Positions 1 to 8,454 are shown, counted from the first letter of the stretch. The stretch: 64,000 bases of DNA from Acidimicrobiaceae bacterium (GCA_016722025.1 JADKGZ010000009.1:127778-191777); one strand, 5' to 3'. Notes: generated by a model from the sequence alone, not told the origin. Numbers and translations: made by a program.

Positions 1-17
1 CCGGGCGCTCATGCTGC

Positions 18-179
18 TCATGGGCAGCCGATGCCGTGCAGCGTGGCGCACGGAGGGCACAGCCGAGCGAGCCCGTTGGCGGTCTGCCAGGTGCGAGCCT
101 GCGGGGTGCCGCAGGCCAGGCACGGCCCGCTCGGGTCGTGAGCCGACGGTGGGCCGGTGGTCTCGAGGTCGCTGGTCAT
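18..179 (-). CDS. Small zinc-ribbon-like protein
   Basis: A 53-residue frame starting at ATG 179 and ending TGA at 18. It carries two CxxC pairs (CLAC at residues 20-23 and CPPC at 41-44) separated by 17 residues, which is the layout of a minimal zinc ribbon. The reading frame stays open further upstream, so a longer N-terminus is possible, but the upstream part is Arg-rich and overlaps the divergent amidohydrolase, so it looks non-coding. Function is unknown. Zinc binding is inferred only from the cysteine spacing. Confidence 0.5.
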   Translation of the reverse strand: MTSDLETTGPPSAHDPSGPCLACGTPQARTWQTANGLARLCPPCATLHGIGCP

Positions 180-259
180 CGTCGATGAGCGTAGACCTGG
201 CCTCCGCGGTTCGCCGGCGAACGCCGGCATCACGCGAGGATCGCCCGTACGCTCTCGCC

Positions 260-1465
260 ATGCGCTGGCTGATGGGTGGGCAGGTCTACGACGTCTCGAC
301 CGGGTCGTTCCGCACGGCCGACATCGGCATCGCGCACGGGCGAATCGCCACCGTCGGCAGCGGTGCCCGACGAGAGCACGCCGACGACACGATCGACGCG
401 ACTGGTCTGTGGCTGCTGCCCGGGTTGATCGACTGCCACGTGCACCTGACACTGCCCACCGACGCCGGCGATCCCGCTGCTTCGGCCAACCGCAGCGACG
501 CCGCGATCACGCTCTACGCGGCGGGTGCGGCGGCGCGCACCTTGCACGCGGGCATCACCACCGTGCGCGACGTGGGCGGCTGGAACTACGTCGAGATGGC
601 GGTGCGCGACGCGGTGGACTCAGGCAGCATCCCCGGCCCGCGCATGTTCCTGGCCGGGCGCCTGTTGTCCATCACCACGTCCACCGTCGAGTACTACCCG
701 GGCATGTACGAGGTGGCCGACGGCGTCGATGCGGTTCGGGCCGCAGCCCGACGTCAACTCGCCAAGGGTGCCGACCTGATCAAGGTGATGGCAACCGGGG
801 CGATGCTGTCGTCCGAGACGGAGGACTCTCGCGCCATCCAGTTCACGCTCGAGGAGCTGCGCGCCGCCGTCGAGATCGCACACGACAACCACAAGCACGT
901 GGCGGCGCACTGCCATGCGTTGCGCGGCATCGAGAATGCGGTCGAGGCCGGAGTCGACAGCATCGAGCACTGCACCTTCGCCGACGATGCCGTGCTGCGC
1001 AAGATGGCCGCTGCCGGCACCACCCTGGTGCCCACCGTGTGTGCCGGCGAGCTGCTCTTCCGCGACCCCGCAGCGATCGCATCCATGCCGCCCCACCTGT
1101 TGACCCGCATGGCCGAGTTCAACGACCTCCACATCGATGCCATCCGCCGCGCTCACCAGCTGGGCGTTGCCATTGCCATGGGCACCGATGCAGGTACGCC
1201 CGGCAACCACCACGGGCTGAACGCGGAAGAGTGCGTGTTGCTGTCGCTCAAGGCGGGGCTCTCGCCGCAGGAGAGCATTCGCACCGCCACTGTCAACGCA
1301 GCGCGGCTGCTGCGTCAGGCCGATCACCTGGGCGCACTCGACGAAGGCAAGCACGCCGACATCATCGGCATGTGCGAGAACCCCCTCGACGACATCACGG
1401 CGCTCACCCGGGTCGCCCTGGTGATCAAGGCCGGGGAGGTCGCGCGCGACGAGCGCGGTGCGTAA
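260..1465 (+). CDS. Metal-dependent amidohydrolase (imidazolonepropionase-like)
   Basis: A 401-residue cytosolic hydrolase of the amidohydrolase superfamily, most like the Xaa-Pro dipeptidase/imidazolonepropionase-type group that cleaves cyclic or peptide amide bonds. Visible motifs are the metal-binding HxH at residues 60-62 (DCHVH), a conserved Lys in LIKVMATGA that could be the carbamylated metal bridge, two downstream single His positions (AAHCH and SIEHC), and the catalytic Asp in GTDAGTPGNHHG. A C-terminal beta segment (LDEGKHADIIGM) is typical of the composite sandwich domain. The start at ATG 260 matches the family N-terminus (short beta strands before the barrel); the frame is open upstream to 11 but that part is not family-like. 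The substrate cannot be told. The next gene begins about 40 bases downstream. Confidence 0.85.
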   Translation: MRWLMGGQVYDVSTGSFRTADIGIAHGRIATVGSGARREHADDTIDATGLWLLPGLIDCHVHLTLPTDAGDPAASANRSDAAITLYAAGAAARTLHAGITTVRDVGGWNYVEMAVRDAVDSGSIPGPRMFLAGRLLSITTSTVEYYPGMYEVADGVDAVRAAARRQLAKGADLIKVMATGAMLSSETEDSRAIQFTLEELRAAVEIAHDNHKHVAAHCHALRGIENAVEAGVDSIEHCTFADDAVLRKMAAAGTTLVPTVCAGELLFRDPAAIASMPPHLLTRMAEFNDLHIDAIRRAHQLGVAIAMGTDAGTPGNHHGLNAEECVLLSLKAGLSPQESIRTATVNAARLLRQADHLGALDEGKHADIIGMCENPLDDITALTRVALVIKAGEVARDERGA

Positions 1466-1505
1466 CTCCCTGCAACGGCGTAGCGTCACGTCGGAGGTGC
1501 TGATC

Positions 1506-1961
1506 GTGCCCATCGTGTGGATCGTGATCGCAGTGGTGCTGGTTGCAGTCGAGCTGCATCACCTCGCGTTCTTCGCCATCTTCGGTGCTGCCGGCGCCGC
1601 CGCGGCGGCAGTCGTGGCCGTCGTCGCGCCATCACTCATCCCGTTGCAGATCGCGGTCGCGGTCGCCGTTGCCGGCATCGGGGTGGTGGCCGGTAGGCCG
1701 TACATGAGCAGAGCATTTGCCCGACGCGGGCCCGGTGTGCGCATCGGGGGAGTGCACGGAGGCCTGATCGCGGCCCGAGGAGTCACCCTCGACGAAGTCG
1801 GAGGTCGCGACCCGGGCCATGTTCGCATCCTCGGCGAGAGCTGGCTCGCGGTCGTCGGCTACGGCGACCCGATCCCGCCGCACACACCCGTCGTCGTCAC
1901 CGACGTCACCGGCACCACGCTCACCGTGCGCGCCGCCGAAGAACAATGGGAGCTCTCATGA
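1506..1961 (+). CDS. nfeD: NfeD-family membrane protein
   Basis: About 151 residues, starting at GTG 1506 behind a good GGAGG at 1493-1497. Two or three hydrophobic helices fill residues 1-70 and are followed by a soluble C-terminal OB-fold segment (about residues 85-150, including SWLAVVGYGDPIPPHTPVVV), which is the short NfeD architecture. NfeD proteins partner with SPFH/stomatin-type proteins in membrane microdomains. The stop codon overlaps the ATG of the SPFH gene (ATGA at 1958-1961), so the two are translationally coupled, as in many bacteria. The serine-protease domain of long NfeD is absent. Confidence 0.85.
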   Translation: MPIVWIVIAVVLVAVELHHLAFFAIFGAAGAAAAAVVAVVAPSLIPLQIAVAVAVAGIGVVAGRPYMSRAFARRGPGVRIGGVHGGLIAARGVTLDEVGGRDPGHVRILGESWLAVVGYGDPIPPHTPVVVTDVTGTTLTVRAAEEQWELS

Positions 1962-2893
1962 TCGCACTCAGTTCATTCACCATCAGTGGTCTCGTCGTCG
2001 CCGTTCTGGCGCTCGGCGTCCTGCTGGTGATGTTGAAGAACATGGTCAACATCGTGCAACAGGGTGAGGTCGGTGTCGTCAAGCGCCTGGGCGAGTACCG
2101 CAAGACGCACGAGCCCGGTCTGGTGATCATCGCTCCGTTCATCGACGGTCTGCAGCGCGTCGACATGCGCGAGATCCCCGTTCCCGGCGACCGGCAAGAA
2201 GTGATCACGCGAGACAACGTGGTGGTCACGGTCAACGCGACGATCTTCACGCAGATCGTCGATGCCAAGCAGGCGCTGTTCAGCGTTGCCAACTTCGGCA
2301 TTGCCATCGACGCGTTGGCCCGTACTGCGTTGCGTTCGGTCATCGGCACGCTCTCGCTCGATGAAGCGCTGTCGGAGCGCGAGCGCATCAACACCGATGT
2401 GCAAGGGCAGATGGAGGCGGTCACCGACAAGTGGGGCATCCGCATCGCACGCATCGAGATCGTCGAGATCACGCCGCCCCCCAAGATCCTCGAAGCACTC
2501 GCATTGCAGAAGCAGGCCGATCAGGAGAAGCGGGCGAAGATCCTGCAGTCGGAAGGCTCGCAGCAGTCAGCCATCAACATCGCCGACGGTGCGGCGAAGG
2601 CGGCCATCCGCGCTGCCGAAGGTGAGCGCGAGGCGGCCATCTTGCGCGCAGAAGGCAACCGTCAGGCCTTCATCCTCGAGGCGGAAGGTCGATCGCAGGC
2701 GATCACCAGCGTGTACAGGGCGATCCGGGAAGCGAACCCCGACCCGTCGCTGATCGCGATCCTGCAGCTCGAGACGCTCGGCAAGTTCGCCGAGAGCGAC
2801 AACGCCAAGATCGTCGTGCCGTTCGAGAGTGCCGCCTTGCTGGGCGCGGCACAGGCGCTGCGTTCGGTGCTCGACTCCGTGCCCGCCGGCTGA
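1958..2893 (+). CDS. SPFH/Band 7 (stomatin-like) membrane protein
   Basis: A 311-residue stomatin/QmcA-type protein. One N-terminal transmembrane helix (about residues 5-25) is followed by the Band 7 domain, where GEVGVVKRLGEYRKTHEPGL and the MREIPVPGDRQEVITRDNVV strand pattern are diagnostic. A long Ala/Glu-rich coiled coil then follows (about residues 180-250, repeats such as AAEGEREAAILRAEGNRQAF). Start ATG 1958 overlaps the NfeD stop, with GGGAG five bases upstream; an ATG at 1946 is an alternative. The NfeD/SPFH pair is thought to build flotillin-like membrane scaffolds that regulate membrane proteases or fluidity. No client protein is visible nearby. Confidence 0.9.
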   Translation: MIALSSFTISGLVVAVLALGVLLVMLKNMVNIVQQGEVGVVKRLGEYRKTHEPGLVIIAPFIDGLQRVDMREIPVPGDRQEVITRDNVVVTVNATIFTQIVDAKQALFSVANFGIAIDALARTALRSVIGTLSLDEALSERERINTDVQGQMEAVTDKWGIRIARIEIVEITPPPKILEALALQKQADQEKRAKILQSEGSQQSAINIADGAAKAAIRAAEGEREAAILRAEGNRQAFILEAEGRSQAITSVYRAIREANPDPSLIAILQLETLGKFAESDNAKIVVPFESAALLGAAQALRSVLDSVPAG

Positions 2894-3015
2894 TCTCGCC
2901 ACGAGCCGCGCGTGGGCTCGATGTCGCACTGGCGTGCTGAACTCTCGCGCACCCATTCCGTAGGGTTTCGGGCATCGGCTTCCCCTGCCCCTGCGTGATG
3001 GAGAGGAGTAGTTTC

Positions 3016-3738
3016 ATGGCCATGCCTTTGATCGACGATCGTTCGCTCGACCACGTCATCTACCCGGAGAGCGATGACGAGCCGATGTCCGAATGTGCGT
3101 TGCAGGGTCTCGCGATCCGCACCTTGGTGCTCGGTTTCGAGCGCCTGTACTCCGGTCGTGACGACGTGTTCGTGGGTGCCGACCAGTTCTGGTATCCCGT
3201 GAAGGGTGAGCCGAAGATCGTGGCCGCGCCCGACACGATGGTGGTGGTCGGGCTGCCGGTGAAGCCGACGTTGCGCGAGATCGGCAGCTACCGGCAGTGG
3301 GAGCACGGCGGGCACGTGGCGCTGGCCATCGAAGTGCTCTCGCCCAGCAACACCTGGGCAGAGATGGTGCGCAAGCGCCAGTTCTACGACCGGCATGGTG
3401 TCGACGGACGGGTTGCCCGGCGGCGGAGGGGGGGGGGGGGGGGTGGGCGAAGGTGCCTCAGCGGGGCGGTGCCCGAGACCGGCCGGGCAGCCCCCCCCAG
3501 GGGGGGGGGGGGGGGGGGGGGGGGGGGGTGGCCGTGCTGAGCCGGCGGCGGGGGGGGGGGGGCGCGGCGCGGGGGGGGGGGCCGCCGCTGGTTGAGCCCC
3601 CTCGACGAGGTGGCGCGAGCCGAGCACGAAGCGGCGCGAGCCGAGCACGAAGCGGCGCGAGCCGACGCCGCCGAGCGGCGGCTGAGCGAGCTGGAGGCTC
3701 GTCTGGCGGCACTCGAGCGCACTCAGTCCGGCACCTGA
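3016..3738 (+). pseudogene. Uma2-family (DUF820) putative endonuclease, disrupted
   Basis: The first ~130 residues read as a Uma2/DUF820 protein of the PD-(D/E)XK nuclease fold: a strand with APDTMVVVGLP (conserved Asp) and ALAIEVLSPSNTWAEMVRKR (the E-V-L-S-P-S signature followed by the conserved Lys/Arg helix). From about 3414 the frame dissolves into poly-G and poly-C runs (3428-3443, 3491-3528, 3550-3562, 3571-3581). In the original frame the expected Uma2 ending reappears at 3600-3738: Ala/Glu/Arg heptads (ARAEHEAARA twice, then RRLSELEARLAALERTQSGT). The middle, which normally holds the EYWxVD strand, is unreadable. The gene is probably intact in the organism and damaged in the sequence. 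Homologues are abundant in actinobacteria and cyanobacteria; their biological role is unclear. Confidence 0.7.
3428..3590. repeat. Poly-G/poly-C low-complexity block
   Basis: Runs of 16, 29, 13 and about 11 consecutive G and one run of 8 C sit within 160 bases, inside a coding gene. Nothing comparable occurs elsewhere except a 13-G run at 63254-63266. Such pure G runs are what dark cycles in two-colour Illumina chemistry, or a mis-resolved low-coverage patch, would produce. Confidence 0.8.
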
Positions 3739-3775
3739 TCGGTATGGCGACGATGATCACGATTGGTGCGCCCGC

Positions 3776-4807
3776 ATGAGGGCCGCCGTCTACGAGCAGT
3801 TCCGAGGCGCGATCTCCATCGTCGAGGTCCCCGACCCAACGCCGTCGCCGGGCGAGGTGGTGGTGGAGGTGCTCGCCGTTGGGCTGTGTCGCAGCGACTA
3901 CCACGGCTGGCACGGCACCGACCCCGACATCGTGTGCCCTCACGTCGGTGGCCACGAGTTCGTCGGCCTCGTGGTTGGCGTCGGTGCCGGCGTCGCCCGC
4001 ATTCGCGAAGGCGACCGAGTCGTCGCGCCGTTCGTGTGCGGCTGTGGTTCGTGCGAGCCGTGCCTGCTCGGCCAGCACCAGGTGTGCCGGCGTCAAGAGC
4101 AGCCGGGGTTCACCCGCTGGGGTGCGTTTGCGCAGTACACCACCGTTCCCTACGCCGACACGAACGCAGTGGTCGTGCCGCCTCTTGTCACCGATGCTGC
4201 GGCCGCCCTCGTGGGTTGCCGAGTGAGCACCGCCTACCGCGGCGTGATCGAGCGGGGCCGCCTGGCTGCCGGTGAGGTGCTGTGCGTGCACGGCTGCGGC
4301 GGGGTCGGCCTGGCGGCGGTTGCGTTCGGCCGGGCCGTCGGCGCGACGGTGGTCGCGGTCGACATCGCGCCCGAGGCGTTGGCACTGGCGGTCAGCCTGG
4401 GGGCCGACCTCACGCTCGACGCCTCCACCACCGACGACGTCGGGGGCGCGCTCCACGATCTCGTCGGTGGCGCGCACGTGTCAGTCGACTGCCTGGGCCA
4501 TTCGGCGACGGCCACGAACTCGATCATGTCGCTGCGTGCGCTCGGCAGGCACGTGCAGATCGGCCTGTTCCCCACGAAGTCGGCCGATCTCCCCATCTCA
4601 CGCGTGATCCGCGACGAGCTGGAGGTGCTGGGCGTGCACGGCCTGTCCGCCACTCGCTTCGCGGAGGTGTTCGCGCTCATGGCCGACGGCCGGCTCGACC
4701 CGGCAGCGATGATCACCCAGCGCCTCACGCTGGCCGACATCCCTCAGGCGCTGCCGGCAATGGGTTCGTTCTCCCAACCGGGCGTCTCGGTCGTCACAGC
4801 CGTGTGA
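3776..4807 (+). CDS. Zinc-dependent alcohol dehydrogenase (MDR family)
   Basis: A 343-residue medium-chain dehydrogenase/reductase, expected to oxidise an alcohol with NAD(P) in the cytosol. Catalytic zinc ligands are visible as C38 (GLCRSDYHGWHG) and H60-E61 (GGHEF). The structural zinc lobe has the four-cysteine pattern C90-C93-C96-C104 (CGSCEPC then QVC). The Rossmann nucleotide-binding loop is GCGGVGL in CVHGCGGVGLAAVAF, followed by an Asp at the end of strand 2 (AVDIAPEAL), which favours NAD over NADP. Length and domain order are normal for the zinc-threonine-dehydrogenase-like subgroup. The substrate is unknown, and neighbours are not clearly related. Confidence 0.9.
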   Translation: MRAAVYEQFRGAISIVEVPDPTPSPGEVVVEVLAVGLCRSDYHGWHGTDPDIVCPHVGGHEFVGLVVGVGAGVARIREGDRVVAPFVCGCGSCEPCLLGQHQVCRRQEQPGFTRWGAFAQYTTVPYADTNAVVVPPLVTDAAAALVGCRVSTAYRGVIERGRLAAGEVLCVHGCGGVGLAAVAFGRAVGATVVAVDIAPEALALAVSLGADLTLDASTTDDVGGALHDLVGGAHVSVDCLGHSATATNSIMSLRALGRHVQIGLFPTKSADLPISRVIRDELEVLGVHGLSATRFAEVFALMADGRLDPAAMITQRLTLADIPQALPAMGSFSQPGVSVVTAV

Positions 4808-4861
4808 CACATCTCGCCACGCGCCGGGAATTTAGTTGCGATGCGAAGGGTTGTTGCCGCC

Positions 4862-5254
4862 ATGATCATTCCCGCTTCCCACGTAGATCTTCTCGATTCG
4901 AAAGCGCTGGCCAACGTGGCCACCATCGGTCCCGACGGTGCACCGCAGAACAACCCGGTGTGGTTCGGCTGGGACGGCACGCATGTGCTGTTCAGCCAGA
5001 CCACCGGTCGCCAGAAGTACCGCAACCTGCAGGCCGATCCGCATGTCGCGTTGGCCATCGTGGATGCAGCCAACCCCTACCGTTACCTCGAGATCCGGGG
5101 CGTGGTGGCCGAGATCGTCGATGACGAGGGCAACGCGTTCATCGACTCGATGGCGCAGAAGTACATCGATCAGCCGCAGTACCCGTGGCATCAGCCCGGC
5201 GATCACCGCGTGATCGTGAAGGTGCTCCCGGGCGCCACCACTCAGATGGGCTGA
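4862..5254 (+). CDS. PPOX-class (F420/FMN-dependent) oxidoreductase
   Basis: A 130-residue split-barrel flavin/deazaflavin enzyme of the pyridoxamine-5-phosphate-oxidase-like superfamily. The family N-terminus is clear: a short helix with DLLDSKALANVATIGPDGAP, then NPVWFGWDGTHVLFSQTTGRQKYRNL (phosphate-binding Arg/Lys pair) and LAIVDAANPYRYLEIRG. Actinobacterial members of this size usually use coenzyme F420 to reduce small molecules. ATG 4862 was preferred over 4841 because the family begins just before the first helix. It sits about 55 bases after the alcohol dehydrogenase on the same strand. Confidence 0.85.
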   Translation: MIIPASHVDLLDSKALANVATIGPDGAPQNNPVWFGWDGTHVLFSQTTGRQKYRNLQADPHVALAIVDAANPYRYLEIRGVVAEIVDDEGNAFIDSMAQKYIDQPQYPWHQPGDHRVIVKVLPGATTQMG

Positions 5255-5338
5255 TCTCACGCTGCTCGCGCGCTGTTCGAGCCGTTGGGCTCTGGTCGTC
5301 TGCAACCCGAGCGTTCACCATGGTGCCGGAGGTTTCTC

Positions 5339-6220
5339 ATGCACCATCAGCCGGTCTTCGGACGTCGTCGTGTGTTGGCCGTCGCCGCCGGGCTGACGGC
5401 GCTCGTCGCAGCCGGCGGTGCAACAGGTCTCGTCGGTGGCTTCATCGACATAGGTGATCGACTGCAATCGCGCCTGCCGTTCGCCAGCCCGGTGTTCGGC
5501 GGCGTCGCACTGGCGCTGATCGTCGCGCTGCCGTTCGCGATCCTGGCTGGTCGCGCGTGGTCAGGCCGGCCGGGAACCGGCGCGGCCGCTGTGTTCGCCG
5601 GCGCACTGCTGGTCGGTTGGATCGTTGTCGAGGTGGCGTTCCTCCGTGAGCTCAGCTTCCTTCATCCGCTGTGCGTCGTCGTCGGTGGCGCCTTCGTCGT
5701 CGTCGGCCTCACCCGCCGCGGTGCGATCGAGCACCCAGTCGACGCGGATGCGGTCGAGCGGTTCCTGCGCCAGCACCGCATTGCGCTGGTCGGTGCGTCC
5801 GCCGACACGCGCAAGTTCGGCAACACCGTGTTCCGTGCGCTGCGCGACCACGGCTACGAGGTGGTGCCGATCAACTCGCGATCGGCGGAGATCGAAGGCA
5901 CCAAGTGCCATGCCCGAGTGGCGGATGTGGTGGACGAGATCGATGCAGCCATGCTCATGGTCACCGGCGCAGCCGCAGTCGACGCAGTGCGCGAGTGTGC
6001 TGCCCGGGGAATCCACCACGTGTGGTTGTTCCGGGGCGTTGGCAGCCCCGGTGCCGTCTCGACCGCCAGCGTCGCTGCGTGTCGGCAGCACGGGCTCGAC
6101 GCGGTGGTCGGTGCGTGCCCGCTGATGTTCCTGCAGCCCGTGGAGTCGGTGCACAGAGTGCACCTCGCCGTGCGCCGGTTCAATCGAGAGTGCGCCCCGG
6201 CCGGATCTAGAACGCGGTGA
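5339..6220 (+). CDS. Membrane domain fused to CoA-binding (YccU-like) domain
   Basis: A 293-residue protein starting at ATG 5339 with GGAGG about ten bases upstream. Residues 1-130 hold four hydrophobic segments (around 10-32, 44-68, 77-97 and 104-122). Residues 140-285 form a CoA-binding Rossmann domain: the nucleotide loop IALVGASADTRKFGN, the strand EVVPINSRSAEIEGTKC, and a C-terminal GLDAVVGACPLMFLQP, which match stand-alone YccU/YneT proteins of about 140 residues. Known family members bind CoA-like ligands. Fusion to a membrane module is unusual and could tether the sensor to the membrane. The 3' end overlaps the convergent small membrane gene at 6207-6220. Confidence 0.75.
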   Translation: MHHQPVFGRRRVLAVAAGLTALVAAGGATGLVGGFIDIGDRLQSRLPFASPVFGGVALALIVALPFAILAGRAWSGRPGTGAAAVFAGALLVGWIVVEVAFLRELSFLHPLCVVVGGAFVVVGLTRRGAIEHPVDADAVERFLRQHRIALVGASADTRKFGNTVFRALRDHGYEVVPINSRSAEIEGTKCHARVADVVDEIDAAMLMVTGAAAVDAVRECAARGIHHVWLFRGVGSPGAVSTASVAACRQHGLDAVVGACPLMFLQPVESVHRVHLAVRRFNRECAPAGSRTR

Positions 6221-6485
6221 TGAGCCGGTAGGCGACGAAGACCACTCCGCTCGCTCCGAGGATGCGTCGCCACGGGTTCACGCCGCGGGCAACCTCGTCG
6301 ATCGCCCACCAGCCCAGCGCAGCGCTACCGGCCAGGTTGGCGAGCGTGTCGAGCGAGCTGGAGTCGTCGGCGACGCGTTGGGCGAGCGCTGCCCCCAGGA
6401 AGAGCCACAGCGGCAGGTTGGGGAACTGGGCGATGGTGATCTCACCCGTCTGCCGATTCTTGAACAACCAGTCGAACGCTCTCAC
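6207..6485 (-). CDS. Small conserved-type membrane protein
   Basis: A 92-residue protein with an amphipathic N-terminus (MRAFDWLFKNRQTGEITIAQ), a hydrophobic helix at about 22-38 (NLPLWLFLGAALAQRV), a second weak helix at 50-62 and a third at about 75-90 (ILGASGVVFVAYRLITAF). No family is recognised. The start is well placed just after a short gap from the upstream minus-strand gene at 6517, so the two are probably co-transcribed. Confidence 0.6.
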   Translation of the reverse strand: MRAFDWLFKNRQTGEITIAQFPNLPLWLFLGAALAQRVADDSSSLDTLANLAGSAALGWWAIDEVARGVNPWRRILGASGVVFVAYRLITAF

Positions 6486-6516
6486 CCGCCGATACTCGCA
6501 GAGCAGCGCCGCCGCG

Positions 6517-6957
6517 TCACTTCCAGTCGCGTTCGGCGAGCGTGAGATCGGTGAGCGCCTGCAGGTGAGCGGCCGGCGCCTCTTCGACGGCGATCAAGCC
6601 GTCGTCGGCGCGTGCCGATGCTCGGATCAATTCATCGAGCTTGAGCTGAGTTGCGGCCGTCTGGCGTGCCTGCGTGTGCTGGATGACGAACACCATCAAG
6701 AACGTGACGGAGCCCGCGACGCTGTAGAGCACGGTCGCCCACCACTCGGGAAAGCGGTAGGTAGCGCCGACGGCGACCCATGCGAGCACGAACGCCGCCG
6801 CGGCAACACCCGCCGCAGAGTGCCCCACCACTTCGCCGAGACGGTGCAGCACGCGGCTGCTCCACTGGCGATCTTTCCAACCAGGCGCGTGGGTCGGCGT
6901 GACAGGTGAGTGCACGACCCATCTGCGGCGCGGCCGATCGGGCGTTGACGGTTGCAC
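6517..6957 (-). CDS. Low-affinity iron permease family protein
   Basis: A 146-residue membrane protein. Two transmembrane helices (about residues 48-68 and 74-95) are followed by the signature TFLMVFVIQHTQARQTAATQ and the helix LKLDELIRASARADDGL, which is typical of the bacterial low-affinity iron permease family (PF04120). The iron-transport name comes from distant fungal homologues; the bacterial members have no proven transport role. The start at 6957 is uncertain, since in-frame GTG codons shortly downstream would shorten the basic N-terminus. Confidence 0.75.
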   Translation of the reverse strand: MQPSTPDRPRRRWVVHSPVTPTHAPGWKDRQWSSRVLHRLGEVVGHSAAGVAAAAFVLAWVAVGATYRFPEWWATVLYSVAGSVTFLMVFVIQHTQARQTAATQLKLDELIRASARADDGLIAVEEAPAAHLQALTDLTLAERDWK

Positions 6958-6969
6958 GAGTGAGTGATC

Positions 6970-7056
6970 TCAGCGGAGCAGCAGGACCACGACGACGATG
7001 ATGAGCAGGAGGGTGAGGAAACCCCCACCGATGTAGATGCCGGAAGCGAGGAGCAT
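6970..7056 (-). CDS. Very small single-helix membrane peptide
   Basis: A 28-residue frame from ATG 7056 to TGA 6970: MLLASGIYIGGG followed by an uninterrupted Leu/Ile/Val stretch (residues 13-27) and a final Arg. This is a membrane-spanning peptide with a positive C-terminal end. It lies directly upstream of the iron-permease-like gene on the same strand. No homologue is recognised; the case rests on composition and spacing alone. Confidence 0.4.
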   Translation of the reverse strand: MLLASGIYIGGGFLTLLLIIVVVVLLLR

Positions 7057-7142
7057 GACTTCTCTGTACCCGGCACGCAGCCGAGTGAAACGTGCAACTG
7101 CGCTGTGCTGCTATGAACGACACGAACAAGGGAGTCGCACTG

Positions 7143-7937
7143 ATGAGTCAGCAGGTCGCAGGTCGCATGGCGGGTCGCAGGGTGCTGGTCATCGGCGCCG
7201 GGCAGGAGACGTACGGCCTGCCGCCTGAGGAGGTCACGCTCGGCAATGGCCGCGCTGCGTCGCTGCGCATGGCGACCGAGGGGGCCACCGTTGCGTGCGC
7301 CGATCTCCATCTCGATCGAGCGGAGGACACGGCGTCACAGATCCTCGCCGAAGGTGGAGCGGCATGGGCGTTCACCGTCGATGCCACCGACGAGTCCTCG
7401 ATGGTCGCACTCTTCGACGCGGCTGTCGCGGTGCTCGGTGGTCTCGACGGCGTGCTGGTGAACGTCGGCATGGGAGGGCCGGCGTGGCTGTCCGGCACCA
7501 CCGCCGCGGCATGGGATCGTACGTTCGCGCTCAACGCTCGTGCCCACTTCCTGGGCTGCAAACTGGCCTTGCAGCACCTCGACGATGACGGTGCGGTTGT
7601 GCTCGTGTCGTCGGTCGCATCGCTACAGCCCGGCAGCCGGATGCCCGCGTACGACTCGTCGAAGGCCGCGCTCGCCGGCTTGTGCCGGCATGCCGCGTTC
7701 GAAGGGCGCCGCCGCCGCGTGCGGGTGAACGTGGTGGTACCAGGCCTGATCGACACGCCGATGGGTCGCATCGCAACTCGCGATCGGCCCGGCCGCACCG
7801 CCGGCCGGCTACCGCTCGGTCGCCAAGGCAGCGCATGGGACATCGCCAACGGCGTGCTGTACCTGATGAGCAACGAGGCGGGCTACGTGAACGGGCAACT
7901 GCTGGTCATCGACGGCGGGCTGACGACGATCCACTGA
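7143..7937 (+). CDS. Short-chain dehydrogenase/reductase (SDR)
   Basis: A 264-residue classical SDR. The cofactor loop is atypically extended (VLVIGAGQETYGLPPEEV, where GxxxGxG is expected). The rest is canonical: CADLHLDRA at the end of beta 2, the active-site Ser in VVLVSSVASL, the catalytic pair in YDSSKAAL, and the C-terminal GYVNGQLLVIDGG. ATG 7143 follows AAGGGAG at a good distance; ATG 7113 is a longer alternative. Likely an NAD(P)-dependent oxidoreductase of unknown substrate. It converges with the 7941 gene with only three bases between them. Confidence 0.85.
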   Translation: MSQQVAGRMAGRRVLVIGAGQETYGLPPEEVTLGNGRAASLRMATEGATVACADLHLDRAEDTASQILAEGGAAWAFTVDATDESSMVALFDAAVAVLGGLDGVLVNVGMGGPAWLSGTTAAAWDRTFALNARAHFLGCKLALQHLDDDGAVVLVSSVASLQPGSRMPAYDSSKAALAGLCRHAAFEGRRRRVRVNVVVPGLIDTPMGRIATRDRPGRTAGRLPLGRQGSAWDIANGVLYLMSNEAGYVNGQLLVIDGGLTTIH

Positions 7938-7940
7938 GGA

Positions 7941-8396
7941 TCAGCGGCCGCCTCGAAACAGCGCGCTGAGATCCAGTGACGGCACGTGCTGGCGCGTGGC
8001 CAACGACACGTACGTGCAGGCGAGCGTGTCGCGGCCGGTTCCCAACACCGTGCCGACGAGGCCGAGTGACTCGGCGAGCTCGGCGGGCGGCGTGGCGGCG
8101 ACGACGCGAACCCAGATCGCCTCTTCCAGCACGTTGAACGCGCTCTGCACCTCGTGGATGTCGAAGCCGGCATCGAACCGTTCATGAGCGATGTGCGTGG
8201 CGTGCTCGATCATCGGCACCAGGTCGCGGGTGTCCACGCTCTGCAGCACGAGTGCCAGCAACCGCGCCAGCCGCTCGCGGGCTGCCGTCGGCCCGGCCTG
8301 CGCGTAGTGGGGAAGGTTCGATCGCTCGAGCGCGATGGCGGCGGCGTCGAGGATGTTCTCGCGCTCGTTGGTGAGCACTTCGGTCACGGTGGCCAC
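7941..8396 (-). CDS. RsbRD-like N-terminal domain regulator
   Basis: About 151 residues, almost all alpha helical, resembling the non-heme globin-like sensor domain found at the N-terminus of RsbR-type stressosome proteins (helices with ERENILDAAAIALERSNL, RLARLLALVLQSVDTRDLVPM, and GFDIHEVQSAFNVLEEAIWV). No STAS domain follows, so it is a stand-alone sensor-type domain. GTG 8396 is chosen because AAAGGAG lies six bases upstream and because the longer frame would overlap the preceding gene. It probably shares a transcript with the ferritin-like gene, which ends at 8455, suggesting a stress-response context. Confidence 0.65.
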   Translation of the reverse strand: MATVTEVLTNERENILDAAAIALERSNLPHYAQAGPTAARERLARLLALVLQSVDTRDLVPMIEHATHIAHERFDAGFDIHEVQSAFNVLEEAIWVRVVAATPPAELAESLGLVGTVLGTGRDTLACTYVSLATRQHVPSLDLSALFRGGR

Positions 8397-8454
8397 GGAT
8401 GTCTCCTTTGCTGAGGGTGTTGCGTCATCAACCGGGTCGCTGCCGGTGGCCGGC

